Below are positions 12,501 through 18,879 of a DNA stretch of 27,356 nucleotides, one piece after another. The notes beneath the pieces are model-generated. The model was given only the letters and a program-made list of their open reading frames with translations, did no database searches and had not been told where the DNA came from. Where the stretch lies: NCBI GenBank assembly GCA_032358255.1, contig JAULBX010028681.1, forward strand, positions 1 through 27,356, written 5' to 3'. The first letter of the stretch is position 1. The number at the start of each line of letters is the position of its first letter. This DNA comes from Heterotrichella gracilis (Eukaryota; Sar; Xanthophyceae; Tribonematales; Xanthonemataceae). Position numbers and translations under genes: made by a program.

Positions 12501-15500
12501 AATTTTGACGTCGATGGGGGCCATTCAAAAATGGGCATGCCGGCAGTATGATACACAAGTAACCCGAACGTGAAAAGAATGGGTTGGTGTAAAACCTAAT
12601 ACAGCAATGTGAAAAAATGGAGTGCTGTAAAATTACCACCTTTTCCGCCCCCCCCCCACACCCTACACCCCACCCCACCACCCCCCCACACACACACCCC
12701 ACACACACATTTTGGATGCTACGTAATGCAATCTGCTGGTTTTCAGTGCTTTTGATCTTTTCAGTATTGTTTGGAGGGCAATGCCTTGCCAAGGCAGCCT
12801 TGGGGTGTCAAGGGATGACTATTTCCAGTGTAAATGTTGCTAAAAAGACGCATTACAGGCTAACTCTCATATGCTCAGGGAAGGCAGGCTACTTTGGCTG
12901 GGCAAGTTGGACATATGTCAGAAGAATATGCAAATATATTATGATGGTAGGACAATAGGGCAGCCCGTAAGGAGGCCCAGAGCCACATGGGCTGACTTAG
13001 CGTCATGTGATTAGCTACAATGCACAGCCGGTCCAGAGATGCTGTACGCACTACTAGAAGGGGTTTGTTGGTGCAATGCATGGCAGAGTAGCCGGTAAAC
13101 TGGCTGTACTGCTGGAACGCACTGCAAAAGTAAGGAGTGATGTAGAGCATTTGTATCTGTCTGTAATATTGCATTCAGAAACAAATCGTACAACTTTCTA
13201 ATTTCAATCAGAATGGGGGACTAGATGTCAGACAAGGTGAAATCTTTCAGATTGAAAGATAAGGCAGTGCTATTGGTGCATTATTTATTGACTCTGTGCT
13301 CCAGCTGCACCCCATGGAAAGGACTTGATTGTTCCGAGGGGAAATTTTTGATCTGGATTTCATGCCGGATGCATGTAATGATAGTGATAATAAGTTTGTC
13401 GATGAGTTTCAGGCGGGGAAATTTAATCTGCCTGGAATCTGTATTGAAGGGCTTGGTGCTCATGCTCCTATGTGATCAGCGGGGACGTCTTTAGGTTTTA
13501 TGTGTCAAAGTGAATGCCTCACGTTTTGCACAAAGGTTTGCCACATGGAATGATCTGCAGCAAAGTCTACTTCTAGAAGGCCTTCCACGTGGCTTGGGGC
13601 GTTCCTTCTTCAAGAGTCAGTGACCAGTTGGTTTAACATGAATTATGCACAAGGGTAGTCTATCAACAGACACGGGACAACCTACCCAAGCTATACTTAG
13701 GTGAGCCGAAAAAATTGTAAAAATGTATAACTAATCTGGTTTGCAGCAACAGGTGATTAAAAAAATGACCAACCCCCTCCTGGTACAGTGTAATAGCCTA
13801 ACATCCAAAAAGTAAGGAAATATCTGCATTCCAGCTTCGCAGCAGGTTATCATGTTTGGGTAACTTCCTGTCCTATGTAATATTCAACAACTGCAGAACT
13901 AATATTTTTTATCTCTGCAAAACATTTCCTACATGGTATGTCAAACCAGCTTATGAAGTTCATTATACGCAGCACCAGCTTATGTGGAACAGGGGGGGGG
14001 AACCACATCTTGGCATGCGTCAGCAACAAATCCCTGGAGCCATGATGCCCCATGAGGACCATGCAGAAAAGGGGACAGTGCCGACACGCCACAACACGAT
14101 CACAAGATGTCAGTTTAAGACCTAATGCAACAACCCTTGCTTATAAACAGCGCTTGTGGGGCAACTCGGTTTTGCGGGTGCTTTTTGTGCTGAAACCCCG
14201 CCTCGGCTGCATTACTTCTGAAGCGCACTTTGCTGGGCTGGGAAAGTTCCAGGATTTTTTTTTTCGAAAAAACAATTGTCAACCTTCCTTCGTGGCGGAA
14301 ATTTATTCCTATCTGATCACAAGATCCATCAGGGGTTGTTCTTGGAGCACTGGGAGGAGGACAACATTGAGTTTTGCAGTGGATCCTAAAAGCCACCACC
14401 CTTTTTATTTTGGTCGCTATGTAATGCAATTTGCATTGTCCACATTGTGCATTTTTTCACATTTTACACATTATGGATGCAGTACATGCAGTTATGAGAC
14501 CTGCAGGGCCTGTCATGCGATCCCTTGCCCCACAGTAATACGGTACATGTCAGAATAGTTGTAATGATATTACCATTCACTTGATGGTATGACAACATTC
14601 GCTGGGAACAGTTATATCCATATACCATAGGTGCTTCGTCACCATTGTTCTTAAAGAAAAGCCTGGATGTACAGGCAATGTGTATGCTGTCCTTTTTGCA
14701 CCCTCTTGTCTAGAAGCCTGTCCTCGATTCTGTCCCAATTTCTTCAAACCCTAAACCCTAAGCCCTAAACATACCTACTAGACATACACAGACTCATCAT
14801 GAATTCTTTTGCAAATAGACAATTAGGTGGTACATTCATCATGACTGACGGCTGAAGCAGGATTTACTACCAATCCACCAGCACGCATGCCCAAAGCAGT
14901 GCTTCCCGGCATTGATCCAACCATCAAGAACTCCCTCAAACCAGATGGACTCTTGGTCTCAGACTTGGCCCAATTAACCCCACAGCGCAAAGTTCACATT
15001 AATGAGATTACATATTGGTATATAGATATGATCCGCATGAAATCAGGGCACAAGAACAACATGACCGTCTGCAAGACATACTTCATGTATCTGGATACCC
15101 CGCATATCTAGAAACACCATTGTGCTTGGAGTGGGAGGGACCATCTTGGTGAACAACTTGACTAAACTTGAGTATGGGGGTCTTCTAATTTAGAGGCAGA
15201 GAAGTCACTGACCAAGGTACATCTTCCAATAGTCCAATGGCTACACAAAAAATATTGCTTTTAACTGCACTGCAGCAACCAGCACACATTGCGACGGGGA
15301 GTAGGTTAACCCTACCACCCTGCACCCTTGGTGTTCCCACACCATAAAGGAGTGCACCCAACTATATTATGGTAGGGGAAACAGTGGAACAAAGAGCAAT
15401 GCCCTTTTCTTTGCTATATCCTCGTCCTTGACTAACAAGCCTCTTTAAGGACAAGCTACATATATACTCTGCTGCTATGCTGATTTGGTTGTATTGGTGG

Positions 15501-16753
15501 ACCAGACGTAGGTAGCCTGACACGTAAGGAAATGCATTTGACCTACTCAGCTGCTGATAGTTACAGAATACAAATGCAGGCAGCAATTTCCAAAATATCC
15601 CACATTTTGCATGGCGAACATTGTTGAGGAGTCACGGTAGTAGCGTACATTGTGCCATTGATAATCAGTCATCATTGCATAGCAACAAGTTCACTAAATT
15701 TTTCTGCTCATTCCAAGGGCCCTTGTTTTTGACATCCATCGACTTATCAGCCACATACAAGATCCAGATGCGTTGAAAGAACAGGTTATGCAGATTCAAC
15801 GTAAGTGGCTACATGACCAGCCATCCAAGCTCACGGAACATGACGGTTGCATTAAAGAAGAACTGGGAAGGTAAATATGCGAGCACTGAGGCTAACAGTG
15901 ATGGGCACCACTTAGTGTTTAAAGTACAGTATAAAAAGCAACCAGAGCTGCACTGGTGCTAGTTTCACAGTGTGGCTCCGTGTATATATTTATTATATCT
16001 ATGCCATTTACCTCAATCAAACGGAGTCAATGTGCCCCACCGTATCATCTCATATGTATGGGCCTGAGGAGTTGATCTGCACACAAGTCAAGTTTGTGTC
16101 CTTGAGTGTGTGCCGGCTCAACTGAAGATGGCATTTTCTCATCCTCGTTATGTATTGCATCTCCCACACGTCTCCCAACCATTCCCTGACACCCCCAATA
16201 CACCCCCACCCCCACCACACCCTTTTAATTCTGTCTAGTTGATGGTAAGGCTGGAGTTGTGACTACAGACCCATTAAAAGATAGAAAAGAAGTAATGGTT
16301 ATACAAAGATATCATGATGGTGGACTCTGTGTGTATATGTAGGGTGTTTATTTGCATTAATCTACATCTGCCTTTGCACTCATGTAAGACGTTTTAATCT
16401 TTACGTGCCGCAAGAGAACATGCCTTTGCATGATTGCTTGCTGATTGAGAATATAAGTTGTGGTAGATGGATTTGAGTTGAGATTCCCTTGGGATGCAGG
16501 AAGGTGGTTTTCCTGGAAAAGCATGGTGCACAACAGCGGATGCAGCAAGACGACTTGATAGAGGCTGACCAGCAAAAACAAAACAAACTTGTGCAAGATA
16601 ATATGTTACTGGTACAGCGCATCAATGAAATGAAACACACACACGGTTGACTATCATTGTAGAGAGGCCCTTCATGATGGACATATCCAGAAAAAAATGC
16701 CGCCCGCAAGTATTCAAACGCGCCAGGTTGCCATGGCTCCGGCAGGTTGCTGA
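396..16753 (+). CDS. CFAP57: CFAP57 (WDR65/FAP57) gene, 3' part, 15 exons
   Basis: Joining 15 in-frame exons gives about 720 residues that follow CFAP57 almost without gaps: the end of the second WD40 propeller (exons 1-4), then a long charged coiled coil (exons 5-15). Landmarks are KEFSV-like [43 protein letters not shown]-like [39 protein letters not shown] and HIQDP. The family is an axonemal protein that anchors a subset of single-headed inner dynein arms to their docking sites and connects to regulatory hubs. Most introns are phase 0 or 2 with gtaagt/gtatgt-like donors. Intron sizes run from 75 nt to 4610 nt. The 5' exons (N-terminal propeller) lie left of the window. The last exon carries a frame break at a dinucleotide run, so this allele or this assembly may be faulty at its 3' end. 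The identity is secure; single splice sites are by-eye calls. Confidence 0.9.
664..796 (+). CDS. CFAP57: CFAP57 exon 2, WD40 blade
   Basis: Reads [18 protein letters not shown], then [11 protein letters not shown]: a complete GH-WD-like blade (AHS...YEW). Acceptor ccacag|g, donor aag|gtaaaa. The split arginine codon AG|G joins it to exon 1 across a 141-nt intron, and it leaves in phase 0. Confidence 0.92.
881..1049 (+). CDS. CFAP57: CFAP57 exon 3, WD40 blade
   Basis: Begins [13 protein letters not shown] and ends VVTQIIISP plus one base of a glycine codon. It corresponds to the blade with the SDRKLREF strand. Acceptor atttcag (intron 84 nt), donor CCAG|gtacaa in phase 1. Confidence 0.9.
1225..1400 (-). 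mobile_element. SINE body copy 1 (truncated)
   Basis: Lies in CFAP57 intron 3. Read on the + strand, the run from gcattccagctt through gaagccag, gcatgcc, caagagcc, cagtatggcag, atggccaact and gtcatgcc is shared in the same order with 11771-11920. This copy has the SINE body and 3' end but no recognisable tRNA-like head. Confidence 0.7.
1401..1748. other. rest of CFAP57 intron 3
   Basis: No coding or repeat signal recognised. Ends with the acceptor ttactgcag used by exon 4. Confidence 0.4.
1749..1933 (+). CDS. CFAP57: CFAP57 exon 4, last WD40 blades
   Basis: Completes the split glycine and reads [20 protein letters not shown], then a final blade ending [10 protein letters not shown]. Acceptor ctgcag, donor agg|gtatgt. 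It closes the second propeller; the coiled-coil half starts in the next exon. Confidence 0.93.
2020..2142 (+). CDS. CFAP57: CFAP57 exon 5, start of coiled coil
   Basis: 41 codons, [17 protein letters not shown] to [14 protein letters not shown]. Acceptor tgttacag after an 86-nt intron, donor cag|gtactg. Acidic linker, then heptad-like LQKIADL, matching the hinge after the WD40 domain in the family. Confidence 0.87.
2143..2709. other. CFAP57 intron 5
   Basis: 567 nt, ordinary intron sequence with donor gtactg and acceptor ttatcag. No mobile element recognised. Confidence 0.5.
2710..2910 (+). CDS. CFAP57: CFAP57 exon 6, coiled coil
   Basis: 67 codons starting [17 protein letters not shown] and ending [10 protein letters not shown]. 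The pattern DYQ-KLKD---NE--K is a CFAP57 signature. Acceptor ttatcag, consensus donor gaa|gtaagt, phase 0 on both sides. Confidence 0.93.
2911..3378. other. CFAP57 intron 6, left part
   Basis: Intron sequence with no recognised gene or repeat between exon 6 and the dispersed repeat that starts near 3379. Confidence 0.4.
3379..3582. repeat. dispersed repeat R1, copy 1
   Basis: Shares an ordered series of blocks with 18209-18387: atttgacagtcac, ttcag, cccgctt, gagccacattgg, tttactaccaaa, caagttt and cattatagcagctctgaaat. Its first part (atttgacagtcac to cacaagactgt) recurs at 20399-20462. Non-coding, probably a non-autonomous element or LINE untranslated region. Confidence 0.75.
3583..3960. 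other. AT-rich then C-rich intron stretch
   Basis: AT-rich DNA to about 3770, with a small hairpin (ACCGC..GCGGT, 3643-3657), followed by a CCACC/CCCA-rich low-complexity tract at 3840-3905. No gene. Confidence 0.5.
3967..5100 (-). mobile_element. family-2 LINE relic, RT to 3' end
   Basis: Read on the - strand it gives, in order: a motif-A-like [12 protein letters not shown] (near 4980), [13 protein letters not shown] (4840-4803), [12 protein letters not shown] with YADD at 4627-4616, a thumb stretch [17 protein letters not shown] (about 4560-4480), a TLI(Y)G stretch near 4430, [17 protein letters not shown] (about 4215-4140) and a 3' end gctggaatgcatgta (3981-3967). Stops and frameshifts are frequent, and about 150 bp between the thumb and the C-terminal part are missing compared with the copy at 27055. 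Non-functional. A 15-bp direct repeat (ctggtacattatcag) sits next to YADD at 4629-4674. Confidence 0.82.
5225..5480 (-). mobile_element. family-1 LINE RT relic
   Basis: The - strand reads [12 protein letters not shown] and [18 protein letters not shown], matching LISMYRMC and CPLSPTLFGLYVDLLESV of the family-1 element at 18880-20330. Several stops. The sequence between this relic and the family-2 relic (5100-5225) could not be assigned. Confidence 0.7.
5481..6890. other. CFAP57 intron 6, right part
   Basis: About 1.4 kb without recognised coding, RNA or transposon signals. A short doublet of cctcctgtt.tcctctccttgaaga occurs at 6354-6402. Ends with the acceptor tcatctgtag of exon 7. Confidence 0.4.
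6891..7076 (+). CDS. CFAP57: CFAP57 exon 7, coiled coil
   Basis: 62 codons, [20 protein letters not shown] onward, ending QQEYASKLR. It follows a 3980-nt intron. Acceptor tctgtag, donor cgg|gtatgt. QKLLLE-E-YQ-LE is one of the most conserved stretches of the family. Confidence 0.93.
7152..7273 (+). CDS. CFAP57: CFAP57 exon 8, coiled coil
   Basis: 40 codons plus two bases, [20 protein letters not shown] to VEELKE. Two acceptors are possible: ctag at 7112-7115 (39-nt intron) and cgcag ending at 7151 (75-nt intron). The second is chosen because it keeps the spacing to the next conserved YEK motif free of gaps relative to animal CFAP57. Donor aag|gtgaga in phase 2. Confidence 0.85.
7274..7864. 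other. CFAP57 intron 8, left part
   Basis: No gene recognised. Contains an 11-bp inverted repeat (TACCACGTATT at 7619-7629, complement at 7667-7677) with a 37-nt spacer. Confidence 0.4.
7865..8345 (+). mobile_element. family-2 LINE 3' fragment
   Basis: Reads [24 protein letters not shown] with a stop, then [40 protein letters not shown] and a tail ending near ctggctgtattgctgg. This is the C-terminal region after the RT of family 2. 5'-truncated and decayed. Confidence 0.82.
8490..9190 (+). mobile_element. family-2 LINE 3' fragment with inverted 5' part
   Basis: 8710-9144 on the + strand is an open frame: [24 protein letters not shown], a linker, [40 protein letters not shown] and a tail ending RRLVQG. 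8709-8490 reads on the - strand as [16 protein letters not shown] and [20 protein letters not shown], which is the RT palm of the same family. So the 5' part is inverted relative to the 3' part. A (TAA)n-like tail follows at 9176-9200. This is the best preserved family-2 C-terminus in the window. Confidence 0.85.
9191..9836. other. CFAP57 intron 8, right part
   Basis: Unassigned intron DNA with a poly-C run at 9561-9569 and a perfect 7-bp hairpin ccatatg/catatgg at 9379-9397. No gene recognised. Confidence 0.4.
9837..9993 (+). CDS. CFAP57: CFAP57 exon 9, coiled coil
   Basis: Starts with the last base of a split arginine, then [20 protein letters not shown] and [10 protein letters not shown], ending ANKAQMLE. 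The match to the family block YEK...LRLKGE.G..RK.F is collinear. Acceptor tcctag, donor gag|gtatga, phase 2 in and 0 out. Confidence 0.92.
9994..10325. other. CFAP57 intron 9
   Basis: 332 nt, donor gtatga and acceptor gttgtag; nothing else recognised. Confidence 0.6.
10326..10439 (+). CDS. CFAP57: CFAP57 exon 10, coiled coil
   Basis: 38 codons, [20 protein letters not shown] and then [14 protein letters not shown], the conserved DKE.RIYDLKKKNQ block. Acceptor gttgtag, donor cag|gtgcca (weak but in place). Intron 9 before it is 332 nt. Confidence 0.92.
10568..10672 (+). CDS. CFAP57: CFAP57 exon 11, coiled coil
   Basis: 35 codons, [20 protein letters not shown] then [15 protein letters not shown]. 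This is the strongest single match in the gene (family LEKFKFVLDYKIKELK-like). Acceptor ggacag, donor cag|gtcaga. Confidence 0.95.
10731..10790. repeat. tandem 30-bp duplication of palindromes
   Basis: Two 30-bp units (10731-10760, 10761-10790) inside the 152-nt intron 11. Unit 1 holds the perfect 16-bp palindrome CTTGGTAATTACCAAG (10743-10758). Unit 2 holds AGCATTAATGCT (10763-10774) and GGTAATTACC. Confidence 0.85.
10825..10895 (+). CDS. CFAP57: CFAP57 exon 12, coiled coil
   Basis: 23 codons plus two bases, [20 protein letters not shown] to KTA. It corresponds to the family block MEAELER.H..N..L. Acceptor ggtgcag, donor cag|gtaaac, phase 2 out. Confidence 0.9.
11033..11107 (+). CDS. CFAP57: CFAP57 exon 13, coiled coil
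   Basis: 24 codons, [20 protein letters not shown] to LAKY, framed by split arginine codons at both ends. The acceptor atgaag lacks a pyrimidine tract, but a perfect branch-site consensus TACTAA lies at 11008-11013, about 20 nt upstream. Donor acag|gtaaaa. The length fits the spacing expected in the family. Confidence 0.8.
11771..12050 (-). mobile_element. tRNA-derived SINE, fullest copy
   Basis: On the - strand a pol III-like head comes first: A box TGGCTCAGCACC (12035-12024) and B box GGTTCGAATTC (11979-11969). A body with TAGCAAGACAGTGCGG and GTTGGCCACCATCTGCC follows. The 3' end is gctggaatgcatgta (11785-11771) with a short TTAC-like tail. Box spacing is about 12 nt longer than in an ordinary tRNA, perhaps from internal TTGAGT duplications. 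Body copies occur at 1225-1400 and 13815-13862. Confidence 0.78.
12090..12360. repeat. purine-rich tract
   Basis: About 270 nt strongly biased to A and G on the + strand (gaaag, ggaaa and aggag units). The - strand frames here are compositional artefacts rich in F, S, L and P. Confidence 0.6.
12645..12710. repeat. C-rich / CA low-complexity tract
   Basis: Runs of C separated by A, passing into (CA)n. It explains the proline/histidine-rich open frames over this point. Confidence 0.9.
12860..13115 (+). mobile_element. family-2 LINE 3' scrap
   Basis: Nucleotide resemblance to 8935-9170: tggctgggcaagttgga, gtcagaaga, gggcagcccgtaaggagg, ccagagccacatgggctga, and a tail ctggctgtactgctggaacgca. 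Reading frames are broken throughout. Confidence 0.65.
13228..13495 (+). pseudogene. unidentified coding relic
   Basis: In the frame [10 protein letters not shown], stop, [20 protein letters not shown], stop, [20 protein letters not shown] and [16 protein letters not shown] the sequence looks coding for about 85 residues with only two stops, in contrast to its surroundings. I do not recognise the family. It sits between LINE scraps in CFAP57 intron 13, so a decayed transposon protein is the likeliest source. Confidence 0.35.
13815..13862 (-). mobile_element. SINE 3'-end scrap
   Basis: tctgcattccagcttcgcagc and ggttatcatg..tgggta match the 3' part of the SINE at 11771-11815. Confidence 0.55.
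13863..14744. other. CFAP57 intron 13, unassigned stretch
   Basis: No gene or repeat recognised. Open frames at 13856-14125 and 14052-14558 have no family character and no codon bias I can see. Confidence 0.4.
14745..14770. repeat. interstitial plant-type telomere repeat
   Basis: Three heptamers CCCTAAA, CCCTAAG, CCCTAAA in tandem (complement of TTTAGGG), the telomere unit of most plants and many green algae. It is short and inside an intron. Confidence 0.8.
14795..15305 (+). mobile_element. family-3 LINE C-terminus, degenerate copy
   Basis: The + strand reads [45 protein letters not shown], then [26 protein letters not shown] and a short basic end. Each block lines up with the family-3 ORF on the - strand at 24400-23850 (ISNGQHGASLVMAD, RPDGLLIQHA, ILLGVSGTIF, MTKVHIESVKWLHKIYC). 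The PD is kept, but the ExK becomes NEITY, and several frame breaks are present. Inactive. Confidence 0.75.
15306..15717. other. end of CFAP57 intron 13
   Basis: Unassigned. Ends with the acceptor ttccaag, preceded by the pyrimidine-rich ttttctgctcattcc. Confidence 0.4.
15718..15870 (+). CDS. CFAP57: CFAP57 exon 14, coiled coil
   Basis: 50 codons plus split codons at both ends. Reads [20 protein letters not shown] and ends CIKEELG. HIQDP--LKEQV matches the conserved YIQ(E/D)P..LK..V block of CFAP57. Acceptor ttccaag after a 4610-nt transposon-filled intron, donor gaag|gtaaat. Confidence 0.88.
15871..16499. other. CFAP57 intron 14
   Basis: 629 nt, donor gtaaat, acceptor gatgcag. Contains a C-rich tract at 16183-16220. 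No other feature. Confidence 0.5.
16500..16753 (+). CDS. CFAP57: CFAP57 exon 15, last recognised exon, frame-disrupted
   Basis: Reads [20 protein letters not shown] to [16 protein letters not shown], matching the family block IMQEN..LI.EINELR. After K the frame enters an (AC)5 run (16635-16644) and meets TGA at 16648-16650. One more AC unit would join it to a downstream frame (ACG at 16643 onward) reading [17 protein letters not shown] and ending at TGA 16751-16753. That frame resembles the family's next block. The break may be real slippage, an allele, or an assembly error. The family normally carries some 60-100 further residues, so another exon may follow. Confidence 0.72.
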
Positions 16754-17669
16754 AGGGAGCTTCAATACCATTTCAGCTGTTTACAATTGGCAGGTTGACG
16801 ACATCAAGTACTTATCTGGCTCTAGTACTCAGTTGTGATCCCACCGTTTGCTGGGGCCCAGAGATTCACGCCCTTGGTCCCCGGGTGGGCTAGGTGCCAG
16901 CCCCCCTTCAAACATTTGCAACCAAGCACAGCGTCGCAGTATTGGAGCCTACTACAACCTGCCACCAAAGTTGGGAAAACTCGAGCCATTTTGACCCTTT
17001 TGTGATATCAGATATCTACATTTTTGGGCACATTTTACATCATATAATGTGACGACGCAGGAAAATCAAGCAAGTATTGACCTGAGGTCAGAGCTTTCAC
17101 AATCTGTAATAACGTTTTCCCGGCAAGATGTATATTGTGATAGATCAATTGACATAGATCACAGAAAAGGCCCAAAATGGCTTGAATCTCCCCATTATGG
17201 CCTGCCACTGCTGGCGAGCACACATACAATCATTGCCGATCATCTAGTCCATAAGCCTAATACAAGCCTGGATATGAGTATATACTACACATATATATGT
17301 GTCCATGCTTACTGACTTGCTTACTCCGGGAACACATGCGCAAAAACAAGCGGACGGCAACAACCGAGAGCAACCACCTGCTTTACCTTTCGGACATGCA
17401 TGAGTATATATTGTATCCCCTATACTTTCAAGTGCGATGTATACAGTGTGCCACGTGCATGCTGGGTACCACCGCGGAGTACGTCATTGGAGTGGACTTA
17501 GCACCAAGTCACTGAGTGGTGTTCAGGGAGTGTGCCCAGCCGCTTAACGACAGAATACCAACAACGTCTTGTTCTTTCAACAATATTAATGTGAATTCAT
17601 GCAGTTCACAGTGTATACATGAAGTTCTAACACATGCAGCCTTAGTCACCACTTCACTTCCACTCACTC
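16754..17669. other. intergenic after the last recognised CFAP57 exon
   Basis: Contains the weak exon candidate at 17059. No AATAAA was noticed close to the stop at 16753. Otherwise nothing recognised. Confidence 0.4.
17059..17112 (+). CDS. possible further CFAP57 terminal exon
   Basis: After gacgcag at 17052-17058 the sequence reads ENQASIDLRSELSQS. The spacing of I-x-L-R loosely recalls the Q..I..LR..I motif near the CFAP57 C-terminus. It would need a phase-0 donor in exon 15, for instance the weak cag|gttgcc at about 16727. The open frame runs to 17313 without clear family character. Speculative. Confidence 0.2.
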
Positions 17670-17880
17670 AGGCTTAGCCACCCACCCCCCTGATTCAACC
17701 CTTCACTTCATTCAATCCTTCAACCTGGAAAAGAAATACATTTCTTTTTCAGGCTCAGCCACCCACCCAGGTTCAGACTTCACTTCATTCAATTCTTCAA
17801 CCTGGAAAAGAAATGCATTTTCATTTTTCAGCCTCACCACCCCAGTGTCAGCCTTCGGTTCATTCACTCCTTCACATACG
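17670..17880. repeat. approximately 80-bp minisatellite, about 2.6 units
   Basis: Units start at 17670, 17751 and 17830. They share aggct.agccacccaccc, cttcacttcattcaat, cttcaacctggaaaagaaa and a T-rich end. Unit 1 is 81 bp and unit 2 about 79 bp. On the - strand the units are open (repeating EELNEVKSEP- and PEKEMYFF-like peptides), but no gene context supports translation. Confidence 0.85.
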
Positions 17881-18208
17881 GGAAATAGTTGCCTGTTTTC
17901 TTTCTGTACTTTCAAAACCTCTTGCCCTTGGGCCTGTTAAACCTCCTGCATTCAATGCTTTGCTAACATGGCATGGTTTTTGTTTTTTGGTTTTCAGTGC
18001 AAGGACTGTATCAGTGGTGTGATGGGTGATGATGATTCTGAAAACATACAAAATAACAACGCAAATACTGCAGTCTGTCGCTACCAGCTCTACAACTTGG
18101 CTCGCAGTCCCAATTTCCATTACAATCGATGGCTGCGGCCTCGCGATTGAGCAGTCCGTGATTGCAATGTGGATTGAAGTGGCAATTGCCGGGATCGGGA
18201 ATAGCCTA

Positions 18209-18387
18209 ACAAGATTTCCAAGATTTATTTGACAGTCACATTCAGGCTTCAAACCCTTGAAAAACTCACCCCGCTTACTAAATAATCCGTGAAATAATGG
18301 AGCCACATTGGCTCCACATTTACTACCAAAATAACTAAACAAGTTTCTGGAAATGCCATTATAGCAGCTCTGAAATGATTCTCTAAC
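18209..18387. repeat. dispersed repeat R1, copy 2
   Basis: Homologous to 3379-3582 over almost its whole length, with small indels; for instance this copy lacks the gagcc..cgggctcacaagactgt segment that copies 1 and 3 have. Confidence 0.75.
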
Positions 18388-18879
18388 ATTGTGGTATAGC
18401 GGACATTAAAAAATAAAATGGCGTTTAGCTTCAACTGTCCAATCGTCTCGCAATATTTGCACAACCTATGTTCATAATCAACGCGTCTCCATCTACCATG
18501 CTACTGCAGTTTCAAGCTCAAGATCATGAGCACCCATTTTAAACCAAGCTCACTCAACCATATGGCTTTTGCACAAGTCCCAAGTCACTTATTCTGCCAT
18601 TGATCCCCAATCACCACCATGTATGCCGACATATTGCATAGTTTTCCTACTCGCATTGACTGTGTTTGACCTCCAATATGTCAGTGTTGCTGTTTCCATT
18701 AGCTCCTCGATCTTTAGCATTTCCAGGCTGGGTGTCAGGACAGGTACGCCACAAGGCTGGCTTGCTACCACGCTGGCATCAACCAATTCCCACGCGAGGG
18801 GTCTGTGGCCATGTGCCTGGGGGTGCGCGTGCTCTAATTGAGGTTCGGTGGACCAGGCCAAGGAGCCGTAGCCGCCCTG

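Noticed and set aside
12617..12958. + strand ORF of 113 residues with a [15 protein letters not shown] stretch
   Set aside because: It is a read-through of a C-rich/CA low-complexity tract followed by LINE scrap.
14052..14558. 168-residue + strand ORF
   Set aside because: Cysteine- and arginine-scattered sequence with no domain; it lies in an intron and looks like chance.
17712..17915. Possible repeat protein on the - strand
   Set aside because: The units are 81 and 79 bp, not multiples of the same codon number, and no start, splice or family evidence supports a gene.
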